From assembly GCA_964501065.1 (NCBI GenBank), contig CAZCRF010000004.1:1-64000 (forward strand): 64,000 bases of DNA. Reading direction: 5' to 3'. Made by a program: the position numbers and the translations under genes. Below, in pieces: positions 1-9,153 of this stretch; position 1 is the first letter of the stretch, and every line of letters begins with the position of its first letter. The notes below the pieces were generated by a model. It made no database searches and was not told the origin of the DNA. It saw nothing but the letters and a program-made list of their open reading frames with translations. Origin of the DNA: Hallerella sp964501065. Its GTDB lineage: Bacteria; Fibrobacterota; Fibrobacteria; Fibrobacterales; Fibrobacteraceae.

Positions 1-247
1 TTCGCCGAATTGTGCAAGTTGCCGTGGTTCTTTTTGCTTTAGCAAATCTAGAACCTCGTGCAATCCTGCCGCAACTCTGAACCCTCCCCCTATCTTGCCC
101 CACGCCGGGAAGGCGAAACAGGTCGCTTGGCGACCAAACGGTTCGTTCGACGGACACAAGCCGCCCGTGCCAACGGCAAAACAGTCCGTTCGACGGACAA
201 TAGCCTCCGAGCCACGGCAAGAGCGGCTCTTGTTGCAGACAAACCTT
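1..247. other. Left-edge non-coding stretch with four short hairpins
   Basis: No convincing gene is visible here. It lies downstream of the minus-strand outer-membrane protein gene. It holds four hairpins, each a 6-base stem around a 3-base loop: 121-135, 141-155 (one G-U pair), 184-198 and 218-232. The loops are TTG, TCG, TCG and CGG. None is followed by a T-run, so they are not ordinary terminators. They may be small intergenic repeat units. Confidence 0.45.
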
Positions 248-958
248 TCAGAACCCGACGATTCCGTAACAGCCGAGCCGGATGCGGTCGTTGTTCTTTT
301 CCTGGATGATTCCGATGGAAAGTTCGCCTTGGACTTGGAAGTTCGGGAGAATGCCCAACTGGACGCGGGGAATCAAATCGACCATAAAGTCGTCCTTGAT
401 GTTCCCGAGGCTCCCGGAAGTTTCGATGCCGACCATGGCGAGGACTGCCTTCGTGAACTTGAACTGTGGAGTGGCCCCCAATGCGAATTCGGAAATTCCC
501 CCGTCGCTGACGATGCGGTCCAAAAAGCCCAGCCGCACTTCGTAAAGGGTGGAAAAAATCCTCGAAAGCGGTTGCAGCTTGGCGTATGAGAAGACAAGCC
601 CCGCCCCCCGGTCGTTTCCGATGCCGAAGAGAATGTCCGCTTCAATGGTGGAGTATTCGAAAATCCGGAATTTTCCGCCCAAATCCACGTAAGTCTGGAC
701 GCTTTCGAGATTGTCTTCCGTGTCGAACAGGATTTTTCCGCCGATTTCCCAGTAATCGTTGATGGCCAGTTGGGCGTTGATGGGGAGGTAGCCGTCCTCT
801 TCGTAGTTCGTATAGAATCCCGCCCCGACGGAAATCCGGTCGCGGGTCATGAATTCCGGTCCGAAGGTGTAGCGCGTGTCCCAGATGCGGTCCAGGGCGA
901 ACGCCCCGGAAGAAAGGGCGAGGAGGAAAGCGAGCGCTGTAGTAAGGATTTTGTTCAC
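248..958 (-). CDS. Predicted outer-membrane beta-barrel protein
   Basis: A 236-residue secreted protein of unknown specific function. Residues 1-21 form a signal peptide ending in GAFA. The rest shows alternating hydrophobic/polar strands rich in Tyr, Phe and Gly and ends in a C-terminal Phe, as expected for a beta-barrel inserted in the outer membrane. The start lies 33 bases downstream of the stop of the M23/LysM peptidase gene on the same strand, so the two are probably co-transcribed and may both serve envelope maintenance. No enzymatic motif is visible. Porin-like or structural roles are equally possible. Confidence 0.7.
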   Translation of the reverse strand: MNKILTTALAFLLALSSGAFALDRIWDTRYTFGPEFMTRDRISVGAGFYTNYEEDGYLPINAQLAINDYWEIGGKILFDTEDNLESVQTYVDLGGKFRIFEYSTIEADILFGIGNDRGAGLVFSYAKLQPLSRIFSTLYEVRLGFLDRIVSDGGISEFALGATPQFKFTKAVLAMVGIETSGSLGNIKDDFMVDLIPRVQLGILPNFQVQGELSIGIIQEKNNDRIRLGCYGIVGF

Positions 959-991
959 GGGTAAAAGATATTAAAAGAAGCCGTCGAATTG

Positions 992-1903
992 CTATGAACA
1001 ACGGAGCAAGCGACCGATGCGGAGGATGGAGTTCTTTTTCAGCCCGTTCAACTGCTGCAAACGTTTAACGCTCGTGTGATAGCGGCGCGCGATTTTGCCG
1101 AGAGTGTCCCCGGGGCGCACGCGGTGGTAGCGGTGTTTGCTCGCCTCCTTCTCCAGGGCGGCGTATTCATTTTGCAAATCCTCCCGTGGGATGGAAATCT
1201 TTTCCGCAACGGGATTGCCGTTCTTGAAGTCGAAAAAACGGGTCGGGTCGAGCGGCATGTCGCCGAGGCGCATTTCAAAATGCAGGTGCGGTCCCGAGGA
1301 ACGACCCGTGCTGCCGCCTAGTCCGATCGGGGTCCCTGCCGCCACAGCGTCTCCGACTTTGACGATTGCTTTCGAAAGGTGCGCATAGACCGTCCGCGTC
1401 ACTCCGCAACCCTCGTGCTTCAACACGACGTAATGCCCGTAGCCCCGACGTTCGTAGCGGACCCTTGCGACAGTCCCCGGGAACGCCGCCCGGACCGTGT
1501 CCCCCTTTTTCAGCCCGATGTCCAATCCCTTGTGGATTCGGATGTGCCGAAAACCGTATGGCGACGTAATCCGGCGGCTCTCGATGGGCAAGGCGGACTT
1601 TCCCATGTCGACGAAGAGCGTTTCGGAATTTTCTTTGGCAAGGGCTTCGGAATCCGTTTCCGCATAATCGAAAGGGGAACTCTCGAGAAGGTCGTCCGGT
1701 TCGGACGCCTCGGGGAACGCGGCCGCCTGGGATAGGAAGGGAACGCGAGGAGCGTCCAAAACCGCATCCTCCGCGGACTTGTCGCTTTGCACAATTTCGC
1801 GGAAGGCGTTCTCCGTTCCGAGAATTTCCTCGAAACGGTACGTTTCTTGGGCGAGGCCCGTTGTGGCGAAAATTCCGGCAAAAAGAAAAAGTGCTTTAAT
1901 CAT
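992..1903 (-). CDS. M23-family peptidoglycan endopeptidase with C-terminal LysM domain
   Basis: A 303-residue exported protein. The start at 1903 is chosen because it begins a clean signal peptide (residues 1-19, ending in TTGLA); the frame stays open upstream but that part is not protein-like. The M23 (LytM/gametolysin-type) domain spans about 105-225, with zinc ligands H124 and D128 in HKGLD, H174 in YAH, and the HLH motif at 206-208, so all key residues are present. A LysM peptidoglycan-binding domain fills about 258-303. The usual order is LysM first; here it is last. The likely role is cell-wall cleavage or NlpD/EnvC-like amidase activation in the periplasm. It is first in a two-gene unit with the outer-membrane protein downstream. 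Confidence 0.88.
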   Translation of the reverse strand: MIKALFLFAGIFATTGLAQETYRFEEILGTENAFREIVQSDKSAEDAVLDAPRVPFLSQAAAFPEASEPDDLLESSPFDYAETDSEALAKENSETLFVDMGKSALPIESRRITSPYGFRHIRIHKGLDIGLKKGDTVRAAFPGTVARVRYERRGYGHYVVLKHEGCGVTRTVYAHLSKAIVKVGDAVAAGTPIGLGGSTGRSSGPHLHFEMRLGDMPLDPTRFFDFKNGNPVAEKISIPREDLQNEYAALEKEASKHRYHRVRPGDTLGKIARRYHTSVKRLQQLNGLKKNSILRIGRLLRCS

Positions 1904-2062
1904 GGATGTGGGCAATATAAAAATTCCCCGGAATCGGAATTTCGAATGTCCCGGCGCAAACTCCCTAAATCGGGGAACTTGAAATGTCGCCTGTCGGGCG
2001 ACACGGAAAATTTTCGAATTATTTAAATCTGGCGTCGCCACTCCCCAAAGGAAAGGAGAAAA

Positions 2063-2497
2063 ATGAGGAAAATCGCATTGTGTGTCGTTCTTGCGTTTTG
2101 CGCCATGGCGTTTGCCGAGGGTTGTTACTTCCAAACCCGGCGGAGCTCCTACGATTCAAAAACGAGAGTCTGGCAAGTGGATTGCAACGCGGTGTATCGT
2201 GCCTTTCGGGATCTTGAATTTATTGAATCCTACGGCGGCTTTTACGCCCGCTATTATGGGAAGCGTTTCGGCAAGGAGGGAAACCTGATTATTGAGATAG
2301 ACGGTGGGAAATCCACTTTCTGGAAATTTTTCTATGCGCAAGGCAAATATTGGTACTATGGATCCATCGAATATCTCGGCGCCAATGTGGTCAATTGTTT
2401 CTCGGCGACAAGTTCGGGCTGCGACGATGTGGAATACACCGACTTCGCGCTCTATTTGAGCGACTTTCTGGCTTCTTCGGCGAGAAGGAACCGGTAG
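2063..2497 (+). CDS. Small secreted protein of unknown function
   Basis: A 144-residue protein with an N-terminal signal peptide (residues 1-18, ending AMAFA) followed by an aromatic-rich domain with many Tyr and Phe and four Cys in the mature part, which could form disulfides in the periplasm. The start has a strong AAAGGAG ribosome binding site. It is divergent from the M23 peptidase gene and followed about 100 bases later by glyS. I do not recognise the family. Confidence 0.65.
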   Translation: MRKIALCVVLAFCAMAFAEGCYFQTRRSSYDSKTRVWQVDCNAVYRAFRDLEFIESYGGFYARYYGKRFGKEGNLIIEIDGGKSTFWKFFYAQGKYWYYGSIEYLGANVVNCFSATSSGCDDVEYTDFALYLSDFLASSARRNR

Positions 2498-2562
2498 ATG
2501 CCCGGGAGGGGAAATATGGACGAAGGCTTCGCCGGTTGCATAAGCCCGGCGGATTTTCTTTT

Positions 2563-2570
2563 TATATTTA
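2563..2570 (+). promoter_or_regulatory. Putative -7 promoter element of glyS (TATATTTA)
   Basis: TATATTTA differs from the TAnnTTTG octamer seen in front of many genes here only at the last base. It lies 29 bases before the glyS start codon. Confidence 0.35.
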
Positions 2571-2599
2571 CCCTGCAAAATTTTCAAAAAGGATTCGCC

Positions 2600-4012
<1,413 letters not shown>

Positions 4013-4037
4013 GTGTCCGCGGAATCTGCCGCCAGCT

Positions 4038-4205
4038 ATGGAAATCTTTCAAGCCGCCCGCCAAAGGATTCGGGACTTTCACACGAAAGTCCGCGGACTT
4101 TCCAAGTGGCAAAAGCTCCTGATTGCCGTCTTGGTCGTGGCCGTCCCCGCGGGAATCGCCCTTTCGACGGTCTTGCTGGTCTTTTGGAAAAGGTCGTCGA
4201 AATGA
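4038..4205 (+). CDS. 55-residue single-pass membrane protein coupled to aminotransferase
   Basis: A short reading frame starting at ATG 4038 encodes 55 residues: a basic amphipathic N-terminus (about 1-26), one hydrophobic segment at about 27-49 (LLIAVLVVAVPAGIALSTV and on), and a basic tail ending KRSSK. The topology looks like a small inner-membrane protein. Its TGA overlaps the ATG of the aminotransferase as ATGA (4202-4205), which implies translational coupling. It starts 25 bases after glyS stops. The ribosome binding site is weak, so it probably depends on readthrough from glyS. Function unknown. Confidence 0.6.
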   Translation: MEIFQAARQRIRDFHTKVRGLSKWQKLLIAVLVVAVPAGIALSTVLLVFWKRSSK

Positions 4206-5365
4206 ATCTTTCCCGGAGACTCCCGGAAGAACTTTCCGACTCGCCGTTCTTTTCAAAGCTTTCAAAGCTCAAACGGAAGGTGGGGGAGTTCGCCGATTTG
4301 ACCGTCTCGACTCCTCTTCGGACGGGGCTTCCCTTCGACTTGGAATCCGTCCTGCCGCTCGCCGAGAAGAATTTTTCCACTTGGAATCCCGATGCCTGCG
4401 GCCCGGAAGAATCGAGAAAGGCCGTGGCGAAGTACTTTGCCGACCGCGGCGGGGACTTTTCCCCGGAAGACATTTTCTTGACTGCGAGTACGAGCGAAGC
4501 TTACGCCATTCTCTTCAAGGTCTTTTGCAATCCGGGGGACTCGGTGCTCGTTCCGCAGCCCGGATATCCCCTTTTGGATTCCCTGGCCGCCTTGGAATGC
4601 CTGGAGACTTCCCCCTATTTCCTTTCCCTGCGAAACGGAGCGTGGTCTCTCGACTCGGATTCCCTCTACGCCTTTCCGCCGAATGCGAAGATTCTCACTC
4701 TCGTTTCCCCGGGCAATCCGACGGGGCATGTCCTTTCGGAAGGGGAATGGGCAGCCGCCGTGGATTTTGCCGCGCGCGCGGACATGGCGATTGTCGTCGA
4801 CGAAGTCTTCGGGGATTTCATTTATGACGGCACGGCGCGCCCTTGGACTTGGGATTCGAAAGGCGTCCCCGTTTTCTTTCTCGGCGGGCTTTCAAAGTCG
4901 GTCGGCTCCCCGCAGTTGAAGCTCGGTTGGATGGCGGTCAGGCCCGGAACTTTAGGGGACCGCTTGAAGTGCGCCTTGGAATATGCGGCGGATGCCTATC
5001 TGAGCGCCGCTTCGCCGGCTCTGGCTTTGGCAGCCCCGATGCTCGAAAAATCCCTCGGATACGAAACGACTTTGCGCGAGCGGCTTTCTCGGAATTTTAA
5101 GACACTCCGCAGCCGGTTTCCGAAAAAGGACATTCTCCCCGATGTCCGGGGGGGCTGGTACGCGGCACTCCACTTCGACGGGGAGGACGACGAAAAGTTG
5201 ACTCTCCGGCTGCTGGAAAAGGCGAAAGTCCTCGTGCAACCGGGATTCCTCTTCGACTTCGACGAGGACGGCTGGGTGGTCGTGAGTCTGCTCGCCGCTC
5301 CGGAAACATTCGAGTCCGCCGTGCAAAGGCTTTATGCGGAAGTCTTCGACAGGGGATCCGCCTAG
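4202..5365 (+). CDS. PLP-dependent aminotransferase, class I/II fold
   Basis: A 387-residue cytoplasmic aminotransferase of the AspC/aromatic-type fold I. Seen are N172 in SPGNPTG, D200 in VVDEVFGD (pairs with the pyridine nitrogen), and the Schiff-base lysine K232 in GGLSKSVG. The substrate cannot be set from sequence; amino-acid biosynthesis or recycling is likely. The start at 4202 overlaps the stop of the upstream small membrane gene (ATGA). The 3' end overlaps by four bases with the convergent lipoprotein gene on the other strand. A longer frame exists upstream but that part is the other frame of the small membrane gene. Confidence 0.85.
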   Translation: MNLSRRLPEELSDSPFFSKLSKLKRKVGEFADLTVSTPLRTGLPFDLESVLPLAEKNFSTWNPDACGPEESRKAVAKYFADRGGDFSPEDIFLTASTSEAYAILFKVFCNPGDSVLVPQPGYPLLDSLAALECLETSPYFLSLRNGAWSLDSDSLYAFPPNAKILTLVSPGNPTGHVLSEGEWAAAVDFAARADMAIVVDEVFGDFIYDGTARPWTWDSKGVPVFFLGGLSKSVGSPQLKLGWMAVRPGTLGDRLKCALEYAADAYLSAASPALALAAPMLEKSLGYETTLRERLSRNFKTLRSRFPKKDILPDVRGGWYAALHFDGEDDEKLTLRLLEKAKVLVQPGFLFDFDEDGWVVVSLLAAPETFESAVQRLYAEVFDRGSA

Positions 5366-5805
5366 CGGATGACAATCGTGTAAGTCCCCGTCCAATCGCC
5401 GTATCCTCTTTCGTTGTCATAGGAGGAGGGGCGAATGGCCAAAATGTTGTACTGGCAGACAGTCGCGTCCGCATCAACCGAATAGGAAACCTGCTCTTGG
5501 GCGTTTGAATCAAATTGGAAGTTCGTCGTCCCGTATTTCTTTTCGCCGGCGTCGCATTCCAGGCGATAATCCATCTGGATGTAGGGCAACTCCCAGTTCA
5601 GGTTGTTGCGGAATACGATGACCGCGGAATTCGAATACGAATAAGTGTTGTTCGAAAGATAGGCGTCGACGACAGCGATGTCTGTGCCGGGAACCAAGAC
5701 GGTCTCCTCCGAATCCCAATTGGAGCAGCCCGAAAAGACTGTTGCGCAGAAAATTCCAAGCGCACACAGGACGACCGTTTTCCACTTTGTACTCTTCCGT
5801 TGCAT
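5362..5805 (-). CDS. Predicted lipoprotein of unknown function
   Basis: A 147-residue protein with a lipoprotein signal: basic start, hydrophobic core, and lipobox FSGC with the lipidated Cys at 27. The mature part has Asn/Tyr/Ser-rich beta-strands and two further Cys that could form a disulfide. It has no recognised domain. It is a single gene convergent with the aminotransferase and has its own promoter-like TATCTTTG upstream. Confidence 0.7.
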   Translation of the reverse strand: MQRKSTKWKTVVLCALGIFCATVFSGCSNWDSEETVLVPGTDIAVVDAYLSNNTYSYSNSAVIVFRNNLNWELPYIQMDYRLECDAGEKKYGTTNFQFDSNAQEQVSYSVDADATVCQYNILAIRPSSYDNERGYGDWTGTYTIVIR

Positions 5806-5823
5806 TTTTGCACCTTTTTTTTA

Positions 5824-5831
5824 CAAAGATA
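5824..5831 (-). promoter_or_regulatory. Putative -7 promoter element (TATCTTTG)
   Basis: On the minus strand TATCTTTG matches the TAnnTTTG octamer and sits 18 bases before the start of the lipoprotein at 5805. Confidence 0.45.
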
Positions 5832-5842
5832 GATAATTTGAT

Positions 5843-6173
5843 TTGTCAAAGATTGTCGATTCGGGAAGGAGGGCTTTTTTATCCGAACTTTCCGCCTTTT
5901 CCCGGTTCCGCTGGCTGTTTTCGTTCGGCTGGAAGCTGCTCGCGTCCGCAGTCATCGACACGCTCTACAGAAACCTCCGCGAATTGGTGATTGATTTGTC
6001 GCAATCAACGCCTTGGGATTTTTAGCCTTGGCCATTTGGCTGAAACTGCCCGTGCTGATTCTCGTCGGGGCGGGATTTTACCTGCTGCTTGCGAGGATTC
6101 TCCGTTTTGAATGCCTGAGTATATTTTGAATACGGTCGAGGAAATCCGGCAACGGCGGAAGCGGAAAGCGTAG
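5843..6173 (+). pseudogene. Decayed small membrane-protein gene with two apparent frameshifts
   Basis: Three overlapping frames read together like one protein. The first (from a TTG at 5843) gives a basic, aromatic N-terminal part ending near LRELVIDLSQ. The second, ending at TGA 6127-6129, gives a hydrophobic stretch (ALGFLALAIWLKLPVLILVG and on, then FYLLLARILRF). The third, ending at TAG 6171-6173, gives a basic tail with TVEEIRQRRKRKA. Each step is a one-base deletion. Read together they would be a roughly 110-residue membrane protein. It may be a true pseudogene, a sequencing artefact, or chance; confidence is low. Confidence 0.35.
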
Positions 6174-6297
6174 GAGGCCTCGCGAAAATGGCGCAAAGGG
6201 ATTCGTGGATCGGAAAAGGGTGTCGTTCGAAATCGAAAAGGACGCTTTGCGGAAGAAAATGATTAGATTAGGACAAAAGACCTTTCAAAGGAGAATT

Positions 6298-8427
6298 ATG
6301 TTGAAATTCAGTGGATTCCGGTGGGCGTTCAGCCTCTGTGCAGCCGTTCTGCTTGCAGCTTGCAGCGAAACGACCAGTTCGACAGACGACTACATCGACG
6401 ATTCGAGTTCCTCGGCGGCGACCGTCAAAAAGTCAAGCTCTTCCGGTGCGGAAAGCAGTTCGAGCCAAAAGGGGAGCGACTTTCCCGAAGCGGAACCCGG
6501 AGAATACGATTCATCCATGAACGCCCCGACGGGGCTTTCCGCGACGGAAATCGACGGCAACTGGGTCTTGGATTGGTCCTATGAAGAATCGGAAGGAAGC
6601 CCGGCGGCGGCCTTTGTCGTCCAGGTCTTGGATTTGGAAGTGGAGGGCGTTCCGGCCTGGAAGAATTTGGCGCAGACCATGTCCGACGTCTATCGCTACC
6701 GGATAGGCAAACTGCCGTCGACTTATCTTTATTATCGCGTCGCCGCGTTGAATGCGGACGGGGCCCGTTCCGCCTTTTCGGACGACGTCCTCATCGAGGT
6801 GAGCGCGGAAGAGGTCGTGGAGAGCAGTTCGAGCGCGGATGCCCTCGTCAGCGCCCCGACAGGGCTTTCCGCTTCGGAAATCGACGGCAACTGGATCCTC
6901 TCCTGGAGTTACGAGAACGATGCGGCGAATCCGGCGTCGAAGTTCGTCGTCCGCGTTCTGGATTTGAACGCCGACAGCGCGGCTTGGAAGGATTTGGCCT
7001 CGGTGGATTTGGAATTGACGCGCTACCGCGTCGGGTCTCTCTCCAGCACTTATCTCTATTACTGCGTCGCTGCGGAAAATGCGGACGGTTTGCGTTCCGA
7101 ATGCTCGGACGACGTCCTCATCGAAGTGGGCGCGGAAGAGGTCGTGGAGAGCAGTTCGAGCGCGGATGCCCCCGTCAGCGCCCCGACGGGGCTTTCCGCT
7201 TCGCTCATCGGCGGCAGCTGGGTGCTTTCCTGGAGCCACTCGGACAATGCTAGCAATCCGGCGGCGAAGTTCGTCATCCAAAAGCTCAATTTGGAAAGCG
7301 CGAACCCCTCGTGGTCCGATTTGGCGAACGTCACTCCGGATTTGACCGTCTTCAGTTTGGGGAAATTGCCGTATGCCTACTTCTATTTCCGGGTCGCCGC
7401 GGAAAATGCCGCCGGGGAACGTTCGGAATATTCAAACGTGTATCTGGTGAACGTCTCCCAGACGAGCGTTTCCGCTCCCGTCATCAGCGGAGCTTCCGTT
7501 TCGACGGATTCGACAAGCCGGGTGCTCAACTGGAGCTTTGCCGAATCTTCCGTGTTCGCGGCGACTAAATTCCAAGTTGAAAAGTTGGATCTGGAGACGA
7601 ACGAATGGGTGCTCCAAGGAGTCGTCGACGCTTCGACGAACCGCTTCCAGATAGGCCTGTCCATCGAAGACCGCTATTTCCGAGTCTTGGCGGTGAACGA
7701 GACGGACACACTCGCTTCGGCGACCTACACGGTCCCGGCGGAGATGCTGGCCGTCCCCACGAACATTTCCGCGACGCGCATCGCCCCGAGCGTTTGGGAA
7801 CTCACCTGGGACTATTCGAGAAATTCCCTTCGCAAGGAATCCGGATTCCTCGTGCAAGGTTCAGCGGACGGCAGCGCGAGCTGGTCGGAAGTTTCCACGG
7901 TTTCGCCCGGGATTCTCTATTACCACGCAAGCGGAAACGGCAACCTGGAGAAGTTCTTCCGGGTGGCCGCGTACGACAACGAAGATACGACGGCGTTCAC
8001 CGCAGCATTGCAAATCGTGTCGAACACGGCCGACATTCCCTATCGCGGGGATTTGAAACTCACGACTCCGTCCGTCACAGTCTCTCCGATCACCCAGACA
8101 ACCGGGGACGTCACGGACACCATCGATTACGCTCTTTCCATCGAATCGGACTTCACGAACAAGAACATCTTGAATTCGGAATACACGGAAGAAGTTTCCT
8201 ACGAAGTCCGCTGGTACACGGAAGACGACGGTTCGACCGTTTCGGAAACCATCGAAAACACGCGGCTCGCGACGAAGTATACGAACATTTCCGGACACTT
8301 GCCCGTGAACGGCAACGGCAACGTCAATCTCTACGGGCAGCTCCGCATCGTCTGGAAGGACGTGAACGGCGTGACGGATTACAGCGAGTGGACCGCCCCC
8401 CAGACGGCGGGCAAGGTGCAAAAATAG
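6298..8427 (+). CDS. Fibronectin type III-repeat lipoprotein
   Basis: A 709-residue cell-surface or periplasmic lipoprotein. The start at 6298 has AAAGGAG at ideal spacing and opens a lipoprotein signal with lipobox LAAC (Cys 22); in-frame codons further upstream are not signal-like. Ser-rich linkers follow (about 40-75). Then come at least three Fn3-like domains, each opening APTGLSA and ending in a variant of YFRVAAENA, plus two to three more divergent ones and a C-terminal beta domain (about 590-709). The three first domains are also near-repeats at DNA level. Fn3 arrays usually act as spacers or in protein-protein contact. No catalytic site is seen. Confidence 0.8.
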   Translation: MLKFSGFRWAFSLCAAVLLAACSETTSSTDDYIDDSSSSAATVKKSSSSGAESSSSQKGSDFPEAEPGEYDSSMNAPTGLSATEIDGNWVLDWSYEESEGSPAAAFVVQVLDLEVEGVPAWKNLAQTMSDVYRYRIGKLPSTYLYYRVAALNADGARSAFSDDVLIEVSAEEVVESSSSADALVSAPTGLSASEIDGNWILSWSYENDAANPASKFVVRVLDLNADSAAWKDLASVDLELTRYRVGSLSSTYLYYCVAAENADGLRSECSDDVLIEVGAEEVVESSSSADAPVSAPTGLSASLIGGSWVLSWSHSDNASNPAAKFVIQKLNLESANPSWSDLANVTPDLTVFSLGKLPYAYFYFRVAAENAAGERSEYSNVYLVNVSQTSVSAPVISGASVSTDSTSRVLNWSFAESSVFAATKFQVEKLDLETNEWVLQGVVDASTNRFQIGLSIEDRYFRVLAVNETDTLASATYTVPAEMLAVPTNISATRIAPSVWELTWDYSRNSLRKESGFLVQGSADGSASWSEVSTVSPGILYYHASGNGNLEKFFRVAAYDNEDTTAFTAALQIVSNTADIPYRGDLKLTTPSVTVSPITQTTGDVTDTIDYALSIESDFTNKNILNSEYTEEVSYEVRWYTEDDGSTVSETIENTRLATKYTNISGHLPVNGNGNVNLYGQLRIVWKDVNGVTDYSEWTAPQTAGKVQK
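6523..7500 (+). repeat. Three near-tandem ~330-bp repeats encoding Fn3 domains
   Basis: Units begin at about 6523, 6853 and 7180 (spacing 330 and 327), each starting GCCCCGACxGGGCTTTCCG. The linker coding for VVESSSSADA recurs near-identically before units two and three. The pattern indicates recent in-frame duplication within the lipoprotein gene. Confidence 0.7.
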
Positions 8428-8491
8428 CCGAGACTGCAAAAACTTCAGGGACTGCGAAAGCGGTCCCTTTTGCATGGGAGCTTGGGGAAAT

Positions 8492-8499
8492 TATATTTG
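8492..8499 (+). promoter_or_regulatory. Putative -7 promoter element of ruvX (TATATTTG)
   Basis: TATATTTG is a full match to TAnnTTTG and is followed by only four bases (CCCC) and the ruvX ATG. Transcription from it would start at or next to the ATG, giving a leaderless mRNA. Confidence 0.5.
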
Positions 8500-8503
8500 C
8501 CCC

Positions 8504-8917
8504 ATGAATTATTTGGGAATCGATTACGGCGAACACCGCGTGGGCATCGCCTTCGCGGACTCCGAATTGCGCTGGGCGTTCGCCCGGGAGACGATCGACC
8601 GGAAAAAGGTCGATTTGATGCCGCGCCTCGAAGAGCTTGTGCGGGAAAATCGGATAGACGTCCTCGTCGTCGGCATGCCTTACCGCCCCGACGGCCGGAT
8701 GGACGGGAAGAATGTCGTCGTCGAGGCTTTCGTGAAGGAACTCTCCGCCCGCTTTCCCGGAATTCCCGTGGAGACGGAGGACGAGGCCTACACGTCGGTC
8801 GCCGCCCTCGAAGAGACCAGGCATTTGAAGAAGAAGAAAAAGCAGAAAGACAAGGGGATTGTCGACAGACTGGCCGCCCAGCACATTTTGCAGTCCTACC
8901 TGGACAACCATCTTTGA
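8504..8917 (+). CDS. ruvX: RuvX/YqgF family protein, predicted pre-16S rRNA nuclease
   Basis: A 137-residue RNase H-like protein of the YqgF/RuvX family, implicated in pre-16S rRNA 5' processing and possibly Holliday-junction resolution. Seen are the N-terminal GIDYG with catalytic D7, the VVGMPYRPDG motif, the acidic TEDEAYTS block, and a C-terminal KDKGIVDRLAAQHILQSYL helix containing the last catalytic Asp. The start at 8504 is chosen because it gives MNYLGIDYG; an in-frame ATG 30 bases upstream would place the promoter element inside the gene. There is no Shine-Dalgarno sequence, in keeping with a leaderless transcript. Confidence 0.9.
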   Translation: MNYLGIDYGEHRVGIAFADSELRWAFARETIDRKKVDLMPRLEELVRENRIDVLVVGMPYRPDGRMDGKNVVVEAFVKELSARFPGIPVETEDEAYTSVAALEETRHLKKKKKQKDKGIVDRLAAQHILQSYLDNHL

Positions 8918-9020
8918 CAATTTTGTCATCAAAAAGGACATTTCTGAACGCACTCCGGGCATGCCCTTTTCGTAAATTCACCTGACGCGCGGCTCTTTTC
9001 GTCGAATGGGACACTTTTGC

Positions 9021-9028
9021 TATATTTG
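9021..9028 (+). promoter_or_regulatory. Putative housekeeping -7 element upstream of glnN (TATATTTG)
   Basis: A full TAnnTTTG match lying about 125 bases before the glnN start. It would give a long leader and could serve as a constitutive promoter beside the sigma-54 site at 9106-9120. Confidence 0.4.
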
Positions 9029-9105
9029 TTCACCGAAAACGACAAAAAAGTTGTTTTCTTGGGCTGGACTTCTGTTAAAATCGTCGGAAAACGCCAAAAT
9101 CTTCA

Positions 9106-9120
9106 TGGCACGGTTTTTGC
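9106..9120 (+). promoter_or_regulatory. Sigma-54 (-24/-12) promoter of glutamine synthetase
   Basis: The stretch reads TGGCACG, four bases, then TTGC, followed by A. This is the full sigma-54 consensus, with GG at 9107-9108 and GC at 9119-9120 separated by exactly ten bases. Transcription would start near 9132, about 22 bases before the GTG start of glnN, leaving room for the TAAGGAG ribosome binding site. This implies RpoN- and enhancer-dependent, nitrogen-responsive expression. Confidence 0.8.
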
Positions 9121-9153
9121 AAAAAGTAGAGCACAAACCATAAGGAGTACATC

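Noticed and set aside
1986..2002. Hairpin GTCGCC-TGTCG-GGCGAC between the M23 and secreted-protein genes
   Set aside because: Short and without a T-run or overlap with a promoter element; could be chance.
1904..2134. N-terminal extension of the M23 peptidase to 2134
   Set aside because: The extra 77 residues are basic and signal-less, while the ATG at 1903 starts a clean signal peptide.
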